Source: Campylobacteraceae bacterium
GTDB lineage: Bacteria; Campylobacterota; Campylobacteria; Campylobacterales; Sulfurovaceae
Length of the DNA stretch: 54,292 nt
Reading direction: 5' to 3'
Assembly (NCBI GenBank): GCA_027034975.1
Contig: JALVWQ010000015.1
Location: forward strand, 1 to 54,292
Below, one piece after another: positions 43,393 through 51,659 of this stretch; positions within the stretch are counted from its first letter, which is position 1; every line of letters starts with the position of its first letter. Under the pieces are notes generated by a model. That model searched no databases. It worked only from the letters and a program-made list of their open reading frames with translations, and was not told where the DNA came from. The translations under genes were made by a program, and so were the position numbers.

Positions 43393-44465
43393 GCCCCATA
43401 CACCTTTTTAAGATACTCCATCTTAGCACCCATATTTAGCAGTGCCATATCTGCAAGCACTAGTGCCATCATCGCTTCGCACACCACTACCCCTCGTATT
43501 GCCACACATGGATCGTGCCGCCCTTGGAGCTTATACTTAATCTCTTCGCCACTTGTATTAAGGGTAGTTTGCTCTTTAAAGATAGATGGAGTCGGCTTAA
43601 ACCACACCTTTACTACAACACTATCGCCATTGCTAATACCCCCTAAAACACCGCCGCTATGGTTGCTTGCAAAGCCCTCTTTGGTAATGGCATCGTTATT
43701 CTCGCTCCCTTTTAGGCGGCACGCCTCTATGCCATCGCCAATCTCTACTGCTTTTGCAGCATTAATACTCATCATCGCATTTGCTAATTGGGCATCAAGC
43801 TTATGGTAGAGCGGCTCGCCTAAGCCAATTGGCACCCCTGTAGCTCGAACAAGCACGGCTCCTCCTACTGAGTCGTGGCTCATCTTTGCCTTTGTTACCG
43901 CCTCAATCTGCTCTTCCTCTTTAGATGGGTCGAGGGCTTTAAGCTTACTTTTTAGGGCAAAATCAAAATCAAACTGCTCCGCTTCTATGCCAGCAACCTC
44001 AGCAAGTCCGGCCTCGACCTTTACTCCAAGCTCTCTTAAGAGCAGCTTTGCAACCGCCCCTGCAGCAACTCTTGCTGCTGTCTCTCGTGCACTGCTGCGT
44101 CCGCCACCTCGATAGTCGCGAATGCCATACTTATGCCAGTAGGTAAAGTCTGCATGTCCTGGACGAAAGAGATCTTTTACATTATTGTAGTCACGGCTCT
44201 TTTGATCTTGATTAAAGATAACCATAGCAATTGGTGTTCCTGTACTCTTGCCCTCAAAGACTCCAGAGAGAATCTCTACCTTATCGCCCTCTTTACGGGC
44301 AGTTGTCAAATCACTCTGTCCTGGTTTTCTGCGGTCAAGCTCGCTTTGGATAAAGGCTTCATCTATTGCTAAACCTGCAGGCACACCATCTACAATGCAC
44401 CCTATCGCTTTGCCGTGCGACTCGCCAAATGTAGTGAGGCGAAACTTGAGCCCAAAACTATTCAT
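43389..44465 (-). CDS. aroC: Chorismate synthase
   Basis: 358 residues. [73 protein letters not shown] and GRHDPCV are the family signatures for EPSP binding and the reduced FMN site. It makes chorismate. Overlaps rnc by 4 bp (ATGA). Confidence 0.98.
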   Translation of the reverse strand: MNSFGLKFRLTTFGESHGKAIGCIVDGVPAGLAIDEAFIQSELDRRKPGQSDLTTARKEGDKVEILSGVFEGKSTGTPIAMVIFNQDQKSRDYNNVKDLFRPGHADFTYWHKYGIRDYRGGGRSSARETAARVAAGAVAKLLLRELGVKVEAGLAEVAGIEAEQFDFDFALKSKLKALDPSKEEEQIEAVTKAKMSHDSVGGAVLVRATGVPIGLGEPLYHKLDAQLANAMMSINAAKAVEIGDGIEACRLKGSENNDAITKEGFASNHSGGVLGGISNGDSVVVKVWFKPTPSIFKEQTTLNTSGEEIKYKLQGRHDPCVAIRGVVVCEAMMALVLADMALLNMGAKMEYLKKVYGA

Positions 44466-45139
44466 TTTCGCTCCTTTAATTTACGCAGAGCGATCTGGGC
44501 AGCATCTTGCTGGGCAGCCTTTTTACTCTTGCCCTTCGCAACGGCTATCTCTTTATCATCAAGTGTTACAGCAACCTCAAATGTCTTATCGTGGTCTGGT
44601 CCGCTTGTACTCACTAAAACATATGTTGGCGTTACCCCATACTCTGCTTGTGTCAGCTCTTGCAGTGCTGTCTTATAATCTTTACAGAGTGTATCAAGAT
44701 CAATTTTTGGATAACTCGCCTCTAAAAGACGGATACTCACCTCTCTTGCCTTCTCTAAACCAGCTTCAAGATAGATTGCTCCTGTAAGGGCTTCAAAAGC
44801 ATTTGAGAGCAAGGAGCTCTTGCTTCTTCCTTTATTATTCTCCTCTGCAGCAGATAAAAAGAGATGGTCGCCAAGATTGATCTCTTTTGCAAGCCTCGCA
44901 AAGCCCCCCTCATTTACAAGCGAAGCTCGAATCTTCGAGAGTGTTCCCTCATCACTCTTAGGAAAGAGCTTATAGAGGTACTCTCCAACAATCAAATCAA
45001 GCACCGCATCGCCTAAAAACTCAAGCCGCTCATTATTGTAAGGCTTTTTAAAACTCTTATGGGTTAAAGCCTCAATAATCAACTGCTTATCCTCAAAGGT
45101 ATACCCTATTCTTGCCTCTAATTCAGCCAAATCTCTCAT
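44462..45139 (-). CDS. rnc: Ribonuclease III
   Basis: 225 residues. N-terminal RNase III domain with [21 protein letters not shown] (metal-binding Glu/Asp) and a second acidic site in [19 protein letters not shown]-terminal dsRNA-binding domain from ~155 ([20 protein letters not shown] ... [16 protein letters not shown]). It processes rRNA and cuts double-stranded RNA. Overlaps rnhA by 17 bp. Confidence 0.97.
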   Translation of the reverse strand: MRDLAELEARIGYTFEDKQLIIEALTHKSFKKPYNNERLEFLGDAVLDLIVGEYLYKLFPKSDEGTLSKIRASLVNEGGFARLAKEINLGDHLFLSAAEENNKGRSKSSLLSNAFEALTGAIYLEAGLEKAREVSIRLLEASYPKIDLDTLCKDYKTALQELTQAEYGVTPTYVLVSTSGPDHDKTFEVAVTLDDKEIAVAKGKSKKAAQQDAAQIALRKLKERK

Positions 45140-45584
45140 TTTCTAACTCCTTTTTTATTTGCTTTGCCGCCTCTGTCGCAAGGGTATCACACCGCTCATT
45201 CTCTATATGCCCATTGTGTCCTCTTATCCAAGTAGCCTGTATATCATGCCCCTTTGCAGCCTCTAAATACTCTTGCCACAAATCGACATTCTTTACCTTC
45301 TTAAAATCTTTTGCGATCCACCCTTTGAGCCAACTATTAATCGCATTTGCCACATAGCTGCTATCGGTTACAACCTCAACACGGCAGGGCTCCTTAAGGC
45401 GTTTAAGCCCCTCAATTACGGCAGTAAGCTCCATTCTATTATTGGTTGTTTCGCTTTCAGCACCGCTAATCTCTTTTTTATGCCCATTATACTCTAGTAT
45501 CGCACCCCATCCACCAGGACCCGGGTTGCCTAAACTAGAGCCGTCACTGTAGAGAGTAACCGCTTTCTTTTCTTGACTCTTCAA
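45123..45584 (-). CDS. rnhA: Ribonuclease HI
   Basis: 153 residues from TTG 45584, chosen because GAGG is six bases before it and the length then matches E. coli RnhA (155). A longer frame to 45704 would run through the TPR gene. The DEDD residues are in [28 protein letters not shown] and [15 protein letters not shown]. It removes RNA from RNA-DNA hybrids. The start lies 41 bp inside the upstream TPR gene. Confidence 0.95.
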   Translation of the reverse strand: MKSQEKKAVTLYSDGSSLGNPGPGGWGAILEYNGHKKEISGAESETTNNRMELTAVIEGLKRLKEPCRVEVVTDSSYVANAINSWLKGWIAKDFKKVKNVDLWQEYLEAAKGHDIQATWIRGHNGHIENERCDTLATEAAKQIKKELENERFG

Positions 45585-46569
45585 TCGATACCTCAATTTT
45601 ATAATTATAGACTCTATGGCAATTTGGACAACGCGAAAATGGGAGCGGATAACTATGTCTACAATTCTGGCAAATATAGATAAAAGCCAAATCTGCACTC
45701 TCATCGCCAGCTGCTTTTGCAGATGCTAAAAGATCAATAGCAAAAATACCGCTCTTTCCATCGGCACGCCCATCGATTACCCCCTTTACATAGTAGAGCT
45801 GCTGCAAGGGAATATGCTTGCTAATTATATCTAAATCGACCATATTTATTTTTAATTTCCATAAGATGTCGACTATTTTTTGGAACTCACTCTCACTATA
45901 ATACCCCCATGCTCTTTGTGGATCTAGTAAAAAGAGCTCTCGTAGTGCCAAAATATGTTCCTGTTCGCTATATATTTTAGCAATCTCCTCAAACTGCTTC
46001 TCTTTAGGTATCTTTGAGTGTTTAATCTCTAAAATATCCAAAGCAATCTGCTCTTTTTGCACATCCTCACCTTGGGCATCAAGCACCTCCAAAACCTCTC
46101 TTGCTTTATCAAACTCATTGAGTTTCTCATAAAGCAATTCAAGTTCATAAAGTGCCTCTTTATTTCGTGGAAAGTTCCGCAAAATCTGCCGATATATCTT
46201 AATAGATCGCTTTAAAAAGCCCGCTTTATGGTAAGCAGAAGCCAAATGCAGCAAAATAGAGTTATCATTAGTATGGTGGATAAGATAGACAAAAAGATCA
46301 ATCGCTTTAGCATACTCTCCACTCTTCTCATATGCTAAAGCAAGTAAAAAGAGAGGCTTTGTCATCCCCTTCTCAAAAGGCATACTTTTAGTATCTAAAA
46401 GACACTCATTACTATCAAAACTCTTCAAAAATCGCTGCAGCTCTTTGCTCTTTTGCTCCTGTTTCCAGAGACTATAAGCATACGATATTACCGAAATTGC
46501 AAAGATAGTCCCAAGTAGCAATAAAATACTAACAATAGGATCATTATAACTTGGGAAAAGAGCCTCCAC
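45544..46569 (-). CDS. LapB-like TPR protein with C-terminal zinc ribbon
   Basis: 341 residues. One N-terminal membrane helix (ILLLLGTIFAISVISYAYSLW), several TPR units (FLLALAYEKSGEYAKAIDLF, LLHLASAYHKAGFLKRSIKIY, NKEALYELELLYEKLNEFDKA), and near the end CQNC...CPNC, a rubredoxin-type metal site. This is the architecture of LapB/YciM, which in E. coli recruits FtsH to degrade LpxC. Whether it regulates LPS here is not known. Confidence 0.8.
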   Translation of the reverse strand: MEALFPSYNDPIVSILLLLGTIFAISVISYAYSLWKQEQKSKELQRFLKSFDSNECLLDTKSMPFEKGMTKPLFLLALAYEKSGEYAKAIDLFVYLIHHTNDNSILLHLASAYHKAGFLKRSIKIYRQILRNFPRNKEALYELELLYEKLNEFDKAREVLEVLDAQGEDVQKEQIALDILEIKHSKIPKEKQFEEIAKIYSEQEHILALRELFLLDPQRAWGYYSESEFQKIVDILWKLKINMVDLDIISKHIPLQQLYYVKGVIDGRADGKSGIFAIDLLASAKAAGDESADLAFIYICQNCRHSYPLPFSRCPNCHRVYNYKIEVSIEESRKESGYSLQ

Positions 46570-46631
46570 AGCAACTCCAAATAGTTAATTTTGCAGCCAA
46601 TTATAGCATAATAGAGTAAGAAAAATTGCAG

Positions 46632-46672
46632 TTACTGCTGCTTTTGCCTTTTAAAACCTATAGCAGCAGTAA
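46632..46672 (-). terminator. Long-loop terminator after the DUF937 gene
   Basis: TTACTGCTGC (46632-46641) and GCAGCAGTAA (46663-46672) form a ten-pair perfect stem with a 21-base loop. On the minus strand it follows the DUF937 gene and is trailed by CTGCAATTTTTC. It would separate that gene from the TPR operon. Confidence 0.6.
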
Positions 46673-46682
46673 AAAAGAGAGA

Positions 46683-47135
46683 TTAGCTTCTAAAGAATTT
46701 ACCAGCTAAATCCATTAAGCCATCAACACCACCGACCTTCTCTAGGAGTGAGCTTGCTAAAGACTCATCTTCATTAGTTGCTTGGTCTACTAAATTTGGC
46801 AGCGTCTCAGCCAAAGATTTTTTTGCAGTCTCAACATCAACACCTAAATTTTGTGCAAACTCTTCAATCTTATCTTCGCCTAATAGCTCAGCAGTAGCAT
46901 CTGGATCAATTGGTTTATTCTCTCCACTTCCTATCCAACTTGCAACTGTCTCACCAAGATCTCCATTTGTAAGATTACTCACAATTGAACTTAAATCTAA
47001 ACCCTCTCCATCATTTGAACCAAGTAGTGAACCTAATGCATTCGAAATAAGATCGCTACTTAAACTTGTTGTACTCTCTTGTGAATCATTCTGAATCATA
47101 CTTGCACCCATTTTGATTAAATCACCAAAATCCAT
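46683..47135 (-). CDS. DUF937/YidB-like protein
   Basis: 150 residues from ATG 47135, where AAGGAG is seven bases upstream; a longer frame to 47204 covers the promoter. Acidic, Gly/Ser/Leu-rich, with LISNALGSLLGSNDGEGLDL, SIVSNLTNGDLGETVASWIGSGENKPI and a LGEDKIEEFAQNLGVDVETAKKSL helix-turn segment, matching the DUF937/YidB pattern. Function unknown. The ending LMDLAGKFFRS is amphipathic. Confidence 0.75.
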   Translation of the reverse strand: MDFGDLIKMGASMIQNDSQESTTSLSSDLISNALGSLLGSNDGEGLDLSSIVSNLTNGDLGETVASWIGSGENKPIDPDATAELLGEDKIEEFAQNLGVDVETAKKSLAETLPNLVDQATNEDESLASSLLEKVGGVDGLMDLAGKFFRS

Positions 47136-47165
47136 TCTGCACTCCTTAAAAATTTTGAATACCCA

Positions 47166-47171
47166 ATTATA
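47166..47171 (-). promoter_or_regulatory. Extended -10 promoter of the DUF937 gene
   Basis: Minus strand reads TTGTGCTATAATTGGG, an extended -10, about 31 bases before the ATG and well placed for a short leader carrying AAGGAG. It is divergent from the dnaG promoter 22 bases away. Confidence 0.7.
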
Positions 47172-47192
47172 GCACAAAAAGATTATTTGAGG

Positions 47193-47198
47193 TATAAT
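47193..47198 (+). promoter_or_regulatory. -10 box placing dnaG transcription start at its ATG
   Basis: TATAAT is followed by TCTCAT and then the dnaG ATG at 47205, so transcription would begin at or next to the A of the start codon. There is no ribosome-binding site between. This suggests a leaderless mRNA. Confidence 0.55.
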
Positions 47199-47204
47199 TC
47201 TCAT

Positions 47205-48863
47205 ATGATCGCGAAAGATTCTATAGAAAGATTAAAAAGTTCCATCGATATTGTTGATGTTATTGGAACCTACTTAGAGCTTAAAAAGAGTGGGGCAAAC
47301 TTTAAGGCAAACTGTCCATTTCATGGAGAAAAAACTCCAAGTTTTGTTGTAAGCCCCCAGAAGCAGATCTTCCACTGCTTTGGCTGTGGGATTGGCGGCG
47401 ATGCTATCAAGTTTGTTATGGAGTATGAGAAGTTAAACTACCCAGAGGCGATAGAGAAGCTCGCAAGCAACTACAATATTCCACTTAGCTACACAAAAGG
47501 AGCAGATAGTAGTCGTGATGATCGTCGCATCTTAGAGCTTATGCAGCACTTCTACCGCGATAATCTTGCAAAAAATAGTGCTGCACTTGAGTATTTAGAG
47601 AAAAGAGGCGTTGCAAAGCGAACAATCGAACACTTTGGTATCGGTTATGTCGGCAGCAATAGCGATGTTATAAACTACCTCAAACAAAACCAGATCCCTC
47701 TGCCAAAAGCACTCGAAGTCGGTATCTTAGCCCAAGGAGAGCGGAGTGATTACTATGCCAGATTAATCGAGAGAGTCACCTTTCCCATCTACAATACAGC
47801 CGGTGCAATTGTCGGTTTTGGTGGGCGAACACTGAGCAACCATCCAGCAAAGTATATCAATTCGCCACAGACAAAACTCTTTAATAAATCGCGACTTCTC
47901 TATGGCTACTACCTTGCAAAAAATAGCATCTATAAAGAGAAGAAAATTATCGTAACCGAGGGTTACTTAGATGTTATTATGCTCCACCAAGCAGGCTTTG
48001 AGAGTGCCGTTGCAACACTTGGAACTGCCCTTACAAGCGAGCACCTCCCACTCCTTAAAAAAGGCGAACCAAAGGTTGTGGTTGCATATGATGGCGATAG
48101 TGCCGGTATTGCAGCTGCACTCAAAGCAGCAAAAATGCTTAGCAGTAGTGGCTTCGAAGGAAGCGTTGTCCTCTTTCCGCAAGGGATGGATCCAGCCGAT
48201 ATTGTTGCAAGCGGAAAGCTCGAAAAGATCCAAGAGCTCCTAAATAGCGGCACCGATATTGCTATCTTTGTGCTCGAACAGATTAGTAAACAATACGACC
48301 TTAGCAACCCGCACCAAAAAGAGCAAGCAGTAAACGAAGCAAGACAATTCTTAAATAGCCTCAGCCCCATTGCTCAAGAGGCATACATCCTTGAGGCATC
48401 CCGCATCTTTGCCCTGCCAACTGCCTACTTTAAGGGTGGTAAAAGGGCTCAAAGTGCTCCAAAACAAACAGAAATCAACAAAGATCCTGCTTGGGAAGCA
48501 ATCTTAAAGACCCTTTTAGAGAAACCAGAACTCATCGATGAACTACTCGATATTGTCGATTTTCCAATCGCAAAGTCGTACGAGACAGCACTACGAAACC
48601 TCGCAAGTGGCAATCTTGAAGACCCAATCCTTCGAGGTATTGCCGTAGACGACAAGACACCAGTGCTTACAAAAGAGGAGTTCGAAGCTCAAATCTTGCG
48701 TGAACTCGAGATATTCTACAAAATAAAATTGCGAGAACTTATGCAAAATAGTAGTATAGATTATAAGAGAAAGAGCTATCTTATACGCAAGATAAAAACT
48801 GATATACTACCACGAATAAAACGAGGGGAGCTAGTTGCTTATGAGAGCGATTTCACTATTTAG
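47205..48863 (+). CDS. dnaG: DNA primase
   Basis: 552 residues from ATG 47205. N-terminal CHC2 zinc finger with C37, H40, C58, C61 (NCPFHGEKTPSF ... FHCFGCG). TOPRIM core: EGYLDVIMLHQAG and VVAYDGDSAGIAAALKAA; RVTFPIYN and VGFGGRTL are primase-specific. The C-terminal DnaB-binding region is short, as in other Campylobacterota. It lies beside the aroC-rnc-rnhA-TPR block, as I recall for Campylobacter. Overlaps the next gene by 23 bp. Confidence 0.97.
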   Translation: MIAKDSIERLKSSIDIVDVIGTYLELKKSGANFKANCPFHGEKTPSFVVSPQKQIFHCFGCGIGGDAIKFVMEYEKLNYPEAIEKLASNYNIPLSYTKGADSSRDDRRILELMQHFYRDNLAKNSAALEYLEKRGVAKRTIEHFGIGYVGSNSDVINYLKQNQIPLPKALEVGILAQGERSDYYARLIERVTFPIYNTAGAIVGFGGRTLSNHPAKYINSPQTKLFNKSRLLYGYYLAKNSIYKEKKIIVTEGYLDVIMLHQAGFESAVATLGTALTSEHLPLLKKGEPKVVVAYDGDSAGIAAALKAAKMLSSSGFEGSVVLFPQGMDPADIVASGKLEKIQELLNSGTDIAIFVLEQISKQYDLSNPHQKEQAVNEARQFLNSLSPIAQEAYILEASRIFALPTAYFKGGKRAQSAPKQTEINKDPAWEAILKTLLEKPELIDELLDIVDFPIAKSYETALRNLASGNLEDPILRGIAVDDKTPVLTKEEFEAQILRELEIFYKIKLRELMQNSSIDYKRKSYLIRKIKTDILPRIKRGELVAYESDFTI

Positions 48864-49827
48864 CGGTGGTCTTGATAGCATGCTTGCTATTAAGTTAATC
48901 AAAGATCAAGGTATCGATGTTACCGCACTCCATATCTTCACAGGATTTGGCGGCACAAAAGATGTAAGAGAGGAGCTCAAGAGAAGAGCTAAAATGGCAG
49001 GAGCCGATTTTCTGGCCGTCGATGTACGCGAAGAGTATATTCAAGATATTCTTTTTAGTCCAAAGTATGGATATGGAAAGAACTTTAACCCATGTATCGA
49101 CTGCCACGGCTATATGTTTAAGATTGCCAAAAAGCTGCTTGCAGATTTAGATGCCTCTTTCTTAGTAACCGGCGAAGTTTTGGGGCAACGCCCAATGAGC
49201 CAGCGAAAAGATGCCCTAGAGCAGGTACGAAAGTTAGCCCAAGATGAGGATAAATTAATCGTCCGTCCCCTTTGTGCCAAGCTCTTAGAGCCAACAACCC
49301 CAGAGCTTAAAGGGTGGATCGATCGCGAAAAACTCTTAGATATTAGCGGACGCTCTCGCGATAGACAACTCGCCCTTGCTAAAGAGTATGGCTGGGACGA
49401 CTACGAATCGCCAGGTGGCGGCTGCCTCTTAACCGAGCCGGTCTATAGCCAAAAGATACGCGAGTTTATAGAGTTCGATCAGTTTACAGTTGAGACAATC
49501 GATCTCCTTAAATTTGGGCGACACTTCCGCCTTCCAAATGGTGCAAAGCTCATCGTAGGACGCCATAAAGAGGATAACGAAGCCCTCCAAAAGCTCAACC
49601 CAAGCGACTACGAAGCCTTCCGACTCCCAGTTATTGGGCCCTACTCTCTCCTACAAAAAAAGGCGACAAAAGAGGAGAAGGAGTTAGCAGCAAAGATTGC
49701 CCTCACTTACGGCAAATCACAAAAGGGGCAAAACTACACTGTAGATGTAATGGGAGAGAGCTTTCAAGTGGAACCATTCGAGACAAAATCGGAGATGAAA
49801 AAGTACTTTTTCGACGCAAAAAAGTAG
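48841..49827 (+). CDS. PP-loop ATPase with NFACT-R-like domain, probable tRNA thiolation-type enzyme
   Basis: 328 residues from ATG 48841; GAGGGGAG lies upstream in the end of dnaG. The N-terminal PP-loop is SGGLDS (8-13) of an adenylating ATPase. C85 and C88 (NPCIDCHGYMF) and C195 (SPGGGCLLTEP) recall thiouridylases or Cys-cluster enzymes. After ~215, LLKFGRHFRLPNGAKLIVGRHKEDNEAL resembles the NFACT-R RNA-binding fold. Often labelled as a tRNA thiouridylate methyltransferase, but it lacks the MnmA layout, so substrate is unproven. Confidence 0.75.
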   Translation: MRAISLFSGGLDSMLAIKLIKDQGIDVTALHIFTGFGGTKDVREELKRRAKMAGADFLAVDVREEYIQDILFSPKYGYGKNFNPCIDCHGYMFKIAKKLLADLDASFLVTGEVLGQRPMSQRKDALEQVRKLAQDEDKLIVRPLCAKLLEPTTPELKGWIDREKLLDISGRSRDRQLALAKEYGWDDYESPGGGCLLTEPVYSQKIREFIEFDQFTVETIDLLKFGRHFRLPNGAKLIVGRHKEDNEALQKLNPSDYEAFRLPVIGPYSLLQKKATKEEKELAAKIALTYGKSQKGQNYTVDVMGESFQVEPFETKSEMKKYFFDAKK

Positions 49828-49846
49828 TTTTTTAAAGAAATCTCAG

Positions 49847-49884
49847 TATAATACGCGACATTTTCTATCTCTAATAAGAAAATG
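49847..49884 (+). promoter_or_regulatory. rpmI-rplT promoter and leader hairpin
   Basis: TATAAT at 49847-49852 is about 55 bases before the rpmI ATG. In the short leader CATTTTC (49859-49865) pairs perfectly with GAAAATG (49878-49884), ending before the ribosome-binding site AAAGGA. It may be a simple 5' stabilising stem or part of ribosomal-protein feedback. Confidence 0.6.
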
Positions 49885-49907
49885 AAATTTCTAAAGAAAG
49901 GACAGTT

Positions 49908-50099
49908 ATGCCAAAGATGAAGAGCGTAAAAGGTGCTGTTAAACGCTTTAAAGTTAAAAAGAGTGGCAAGATTAAACGCGGAACAGCGTATAGAAGTCAC
50001 ATCTTAACAAAAGTAGACGGTAAACACCACCGAAAAATGCGTGCACCAAAATATATCCATAAAGTGGATGCAGCAAACATTAAAGAGATGATTGTTTAA
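49908..50099 (+). CDS. rpmI: 50S ribosomal protein bL35
   Basis: 63 residues, highly basic. PKMKSVKGAVKRFKVKKSGK, RGTAYRSHILTK, and KHHRKMRAPKYIHKVDAANI are the full bL35 pattern. AAAGGA precedes the ATG. The gene normally upstream, infC, is not here; a PP-loop gene takes its place. Confidence 0.97.
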   Translation: MPKMKSVKGAVKRFKVKKSGKIKRGTAYRSHILTKVDGKHHRKMRAPKYIHKVDAANIKEMIV

Positions 50100-50197
50100 T
50101 TCAATTTAAACATTAACCCTCCCCATTATTGGGCAAGTTCAGCAAAAGGCTGACACCGAAATAGCAAAAATTTACGGTAAAGAAGAAAGGAAAGAGA
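50100..50197 (+). promoter_or_regulatory. Structured rpmI-rplT intergenic region
   Basis: 98 bases with three consecutive small stems: CCC/GGG (50122-50133), TCAGC/GCTGA (50139-50153), and ACCG/CGGT (50055 offset excluded; 50155-50178). Ribosomal protein L20 represses its own operon in E. coli and Bacillus by binding mRNA that mimics 23S rRNA, so a regulatory structure here is possible. No promoter is evident. AAAGGAAAGAG before rplT is the ribosome-binding site. Confidence 0.35.
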
Positions 50198-50551
50198 ATG
50201 AGAGTAAAAACTGGCGTTGTAAGACGAAGAAGACACAAAAAGATTTTAAAAGCTGCTAGAGGTTTCTACAGCGGAAGAAGAAAACATTTTAGAAAAGCAA
50301 AAGAGCAACTTGAACGCTCTATGGTATACGCTTATAGAGATAGAAAACAGAAAAAGAGAGAGTTCAGAAAACTCTGGATTATCAGAATCAATGCAGCAGC
50401 AAGATTGAATGATATGAGCTACTCTCGCTTTATGCATGGTTTAAAACTTGCTAATATCGAGTTAGATAGAAAAATCCTAGCAGATATGGCAATGAACGAA
50501 CCAGCATCATTCGCAAACCTAGTAGAGAGTGCAAAAGCAGCCTTAAAATAG
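50198..50551 (+). CDS. rplT: 50S ribosomal protein bL20
   Basis: 117 residues, basic, full length. The N-terminus [31 protein letters not shown] is the extended rRNA-binding tail, and [23 protein letters not shown] is the conserved globular core. It is needed for early 50S assembly and is a known translational repressor of its own operon in other bacteria. Confidence 0.98.
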   Translation: MRVKTGVVRRRRHKKILKAARGFYSGRRKHFRKAKEQLERSMVYAYRDRKQKKREFRKLWIIRINAAARLNDMSYSRFMHGLKLANIELDRKILADMAMNEPASFANLVESAKAALK

Positions 50552-50598
50552 ACCTCCTCCTTGTTTAAAAAAGGTCGCTACTGAAAACACCTTTACAT

Positions 50599-50621
50599 AA
50601 GAGCCCAAATCTCGGGCTCTT
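50599..50621 (+). terminator. Terminator downstream of rplT
   Basis: AAGAGCCC and GGGCTCTT form a perfect eight-pair stem with a seven-base loop, 48 bases after the rplT stop. The following AACTAACC lacks a run of T, so efficiency is uncertain; it could also serve the convergent DUF3368 gene. Confidence 0.55.
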
Positions 50622-50664
50622 AACTAACCTCAACAAAATCATTCAACTAAGAACTTTTAATAAT

Positions 50665-51120
50665 CTACACTCTCTTAAACATATCATCTATGAGTAAACA
50701 ACTAATTCTGTACCCATCTGCAATCGCACTATCCAAAAACTCTTTAGCCTCTTTTTTGGAAATAAACGATTTCTTGACATTCAAATAAACAATCCCCAAA
50801 AGTCCCGTGATTGTAAGCCCCATATTTATAGCAATCTTTCGTCCTTTTCTCTCATCAATTATAAGAGGACTCTTTAACTCTAGAGCCAAAGCAATAGCTT
50901 CACTCTCACCGACATCCAAAAGTAACTTCAGTTCATCCAATAGCTTCGATGAGCCAACCTCTTTAACCTCAATGAATGGCGGTAAATCTGCCTTGACTTT
51001 TGCATTCAACTCCTCATATACAGCTTGTGGAATTATAATTTTAGGAAAAATATTAGAGAGCAACTCAAATCTATCGAAGTTAGATAAAATAATAATCGTA
51101 GTAGAGTCACTTACTATCAT
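50665..51120 (-). CDS. DUF3368 PIN-domain toxin
   Basis: 151 residues. PIN nuclease acidic residues are D5 (IVSDSTTI), a Glu in AVYEELN, DVGESEAIALAL (E72, E74) and D89 (IIDERKGRKIA), followed by the family's GLTITGLLGIVYL. DUF3368 proteins pair with UPF0175 antitoxins; here the antitoxin gene overlaps by 4 bp. Predicted RNase toxin of a type II module. Confidence 0.85.
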   Translation of the reverse strand: MIVSDSTTIIILSNFDRFELLSNIFPKIIIPQAVYEELNAKVKADLPPFIEVKEVGSSKLLDELKLLLDVGESEAIALALELKSPLIIDERKGRKIAINMGLTITGLLGIVYLNVKKSFISKKEAKEFLDSAIADGYRISCLLIDDMFKRV

Positions 51121-51440
51121 AAAAAGCTCTCGATAAACTTCATATCATCCTCAAAGTCATAATCAATCACATCAACCCCCATAAGAGAGAGTAACCTCAT
51201 AGCTCTCTCTTTATCGATATCGAGTGCTTTGGCTACTTGACCCAAGCTTAAATACCCTTTTTTATACGCATCAATCATTAAAGAGGTCTTTAGCCCATTC
51301 GTAACAATAGTATCATCAAAAGCAAAAGCCATACCTATTGGTCTATTCCTCTTAGTGATCATCATATATTCACCCCTCTCCAACGAACGCGAGAGTGTAG
51401 CAGGATTGATTTGTAAATCTTTGATTCCTATCGTTTGCAT
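51117..51440 (-). CDS. UPF0175-family antitoxin
   Basis: 107 residues. The N-terminus (IGIKDLQINPATLSRSLERGEYMMITKRNRPIG) looks like a Phd-type DNA-binding fold, and the C-terminal half (IDAYKKGYLSLGQVAKALDIDKERAMRLLSLMGVDVIDYD) is the UPF0175 winged helix. It neutralises the DUF3368 partner and probably binds the inverted repeat just upstream of its start. Confidence 0.83.
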   Translation of the reverse strand: MQTIGIKDLQINPATLSRSLERGEYMMITKRNRPIGMAFAFDDTIVTNGLKTSLMIDAYKKGYLSLGQVAKALDIDKERAMRLLSLMGVDVIDYDFEDDMKFIESFL

Positions 51441-51452
51441 GATTTTTCCTTA

Positions 51453-51478
51453 AAAGTACTTATATATATCAGTACTTT
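51453..51478 (-). promoter_or_regulatory. Inverted-repeat operator upstream of the UPF0175/DUF3368 module
   Basis: AAAGTACT (51453-51460) and AGTACTTT (51471-51478) are perfect eight-base inverted repeats separated by ten AT bases that contain a TATATA -10-like sequence. It lies 13 bases upstream of the antitoxin start, right for autorepression. Confidence 0.6.
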
Positions 51479-51560
51479 AACACTTTATCGCTTAAATTCT
51501 ACTTGCCTACAGCTCTTGAGTGTTTGGAATGCATACCTATGTTTGTTTAGTTTAACATAT

Positions 51561-51596
51561 ACACTCCCTTCGAGGACGATACAAGCGAAGGAAACC
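51561..51596. repeat. Hairpin possibly related to the REP-like family
   Basis: ACACTCCCTTCGAGG begins like the REP-like palindromes (ACACTCC) and CCTTCG (51567-51572) pairs with CGAAGG (51586-51591) over a 13-base loop. It lies in the 219-base gap upstream of the antitoxin gene and downstream of the beta-propeller gene. Relationship is weak. Confidence 0.35.
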
Positions 51597-51659
51597 TCTA
51601 TTTTCAAAAATTATATATTTTGGCTATAATAATCCCAATGTCACAGATAAAAAGGGATT

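Noticed and set aside
48841-49827. Annotation as mnmA
   Set aside because: The PP-loop is present but the MnmA-specific central and C-terminal domains are not; an NFACT-R-like domain follows instead.
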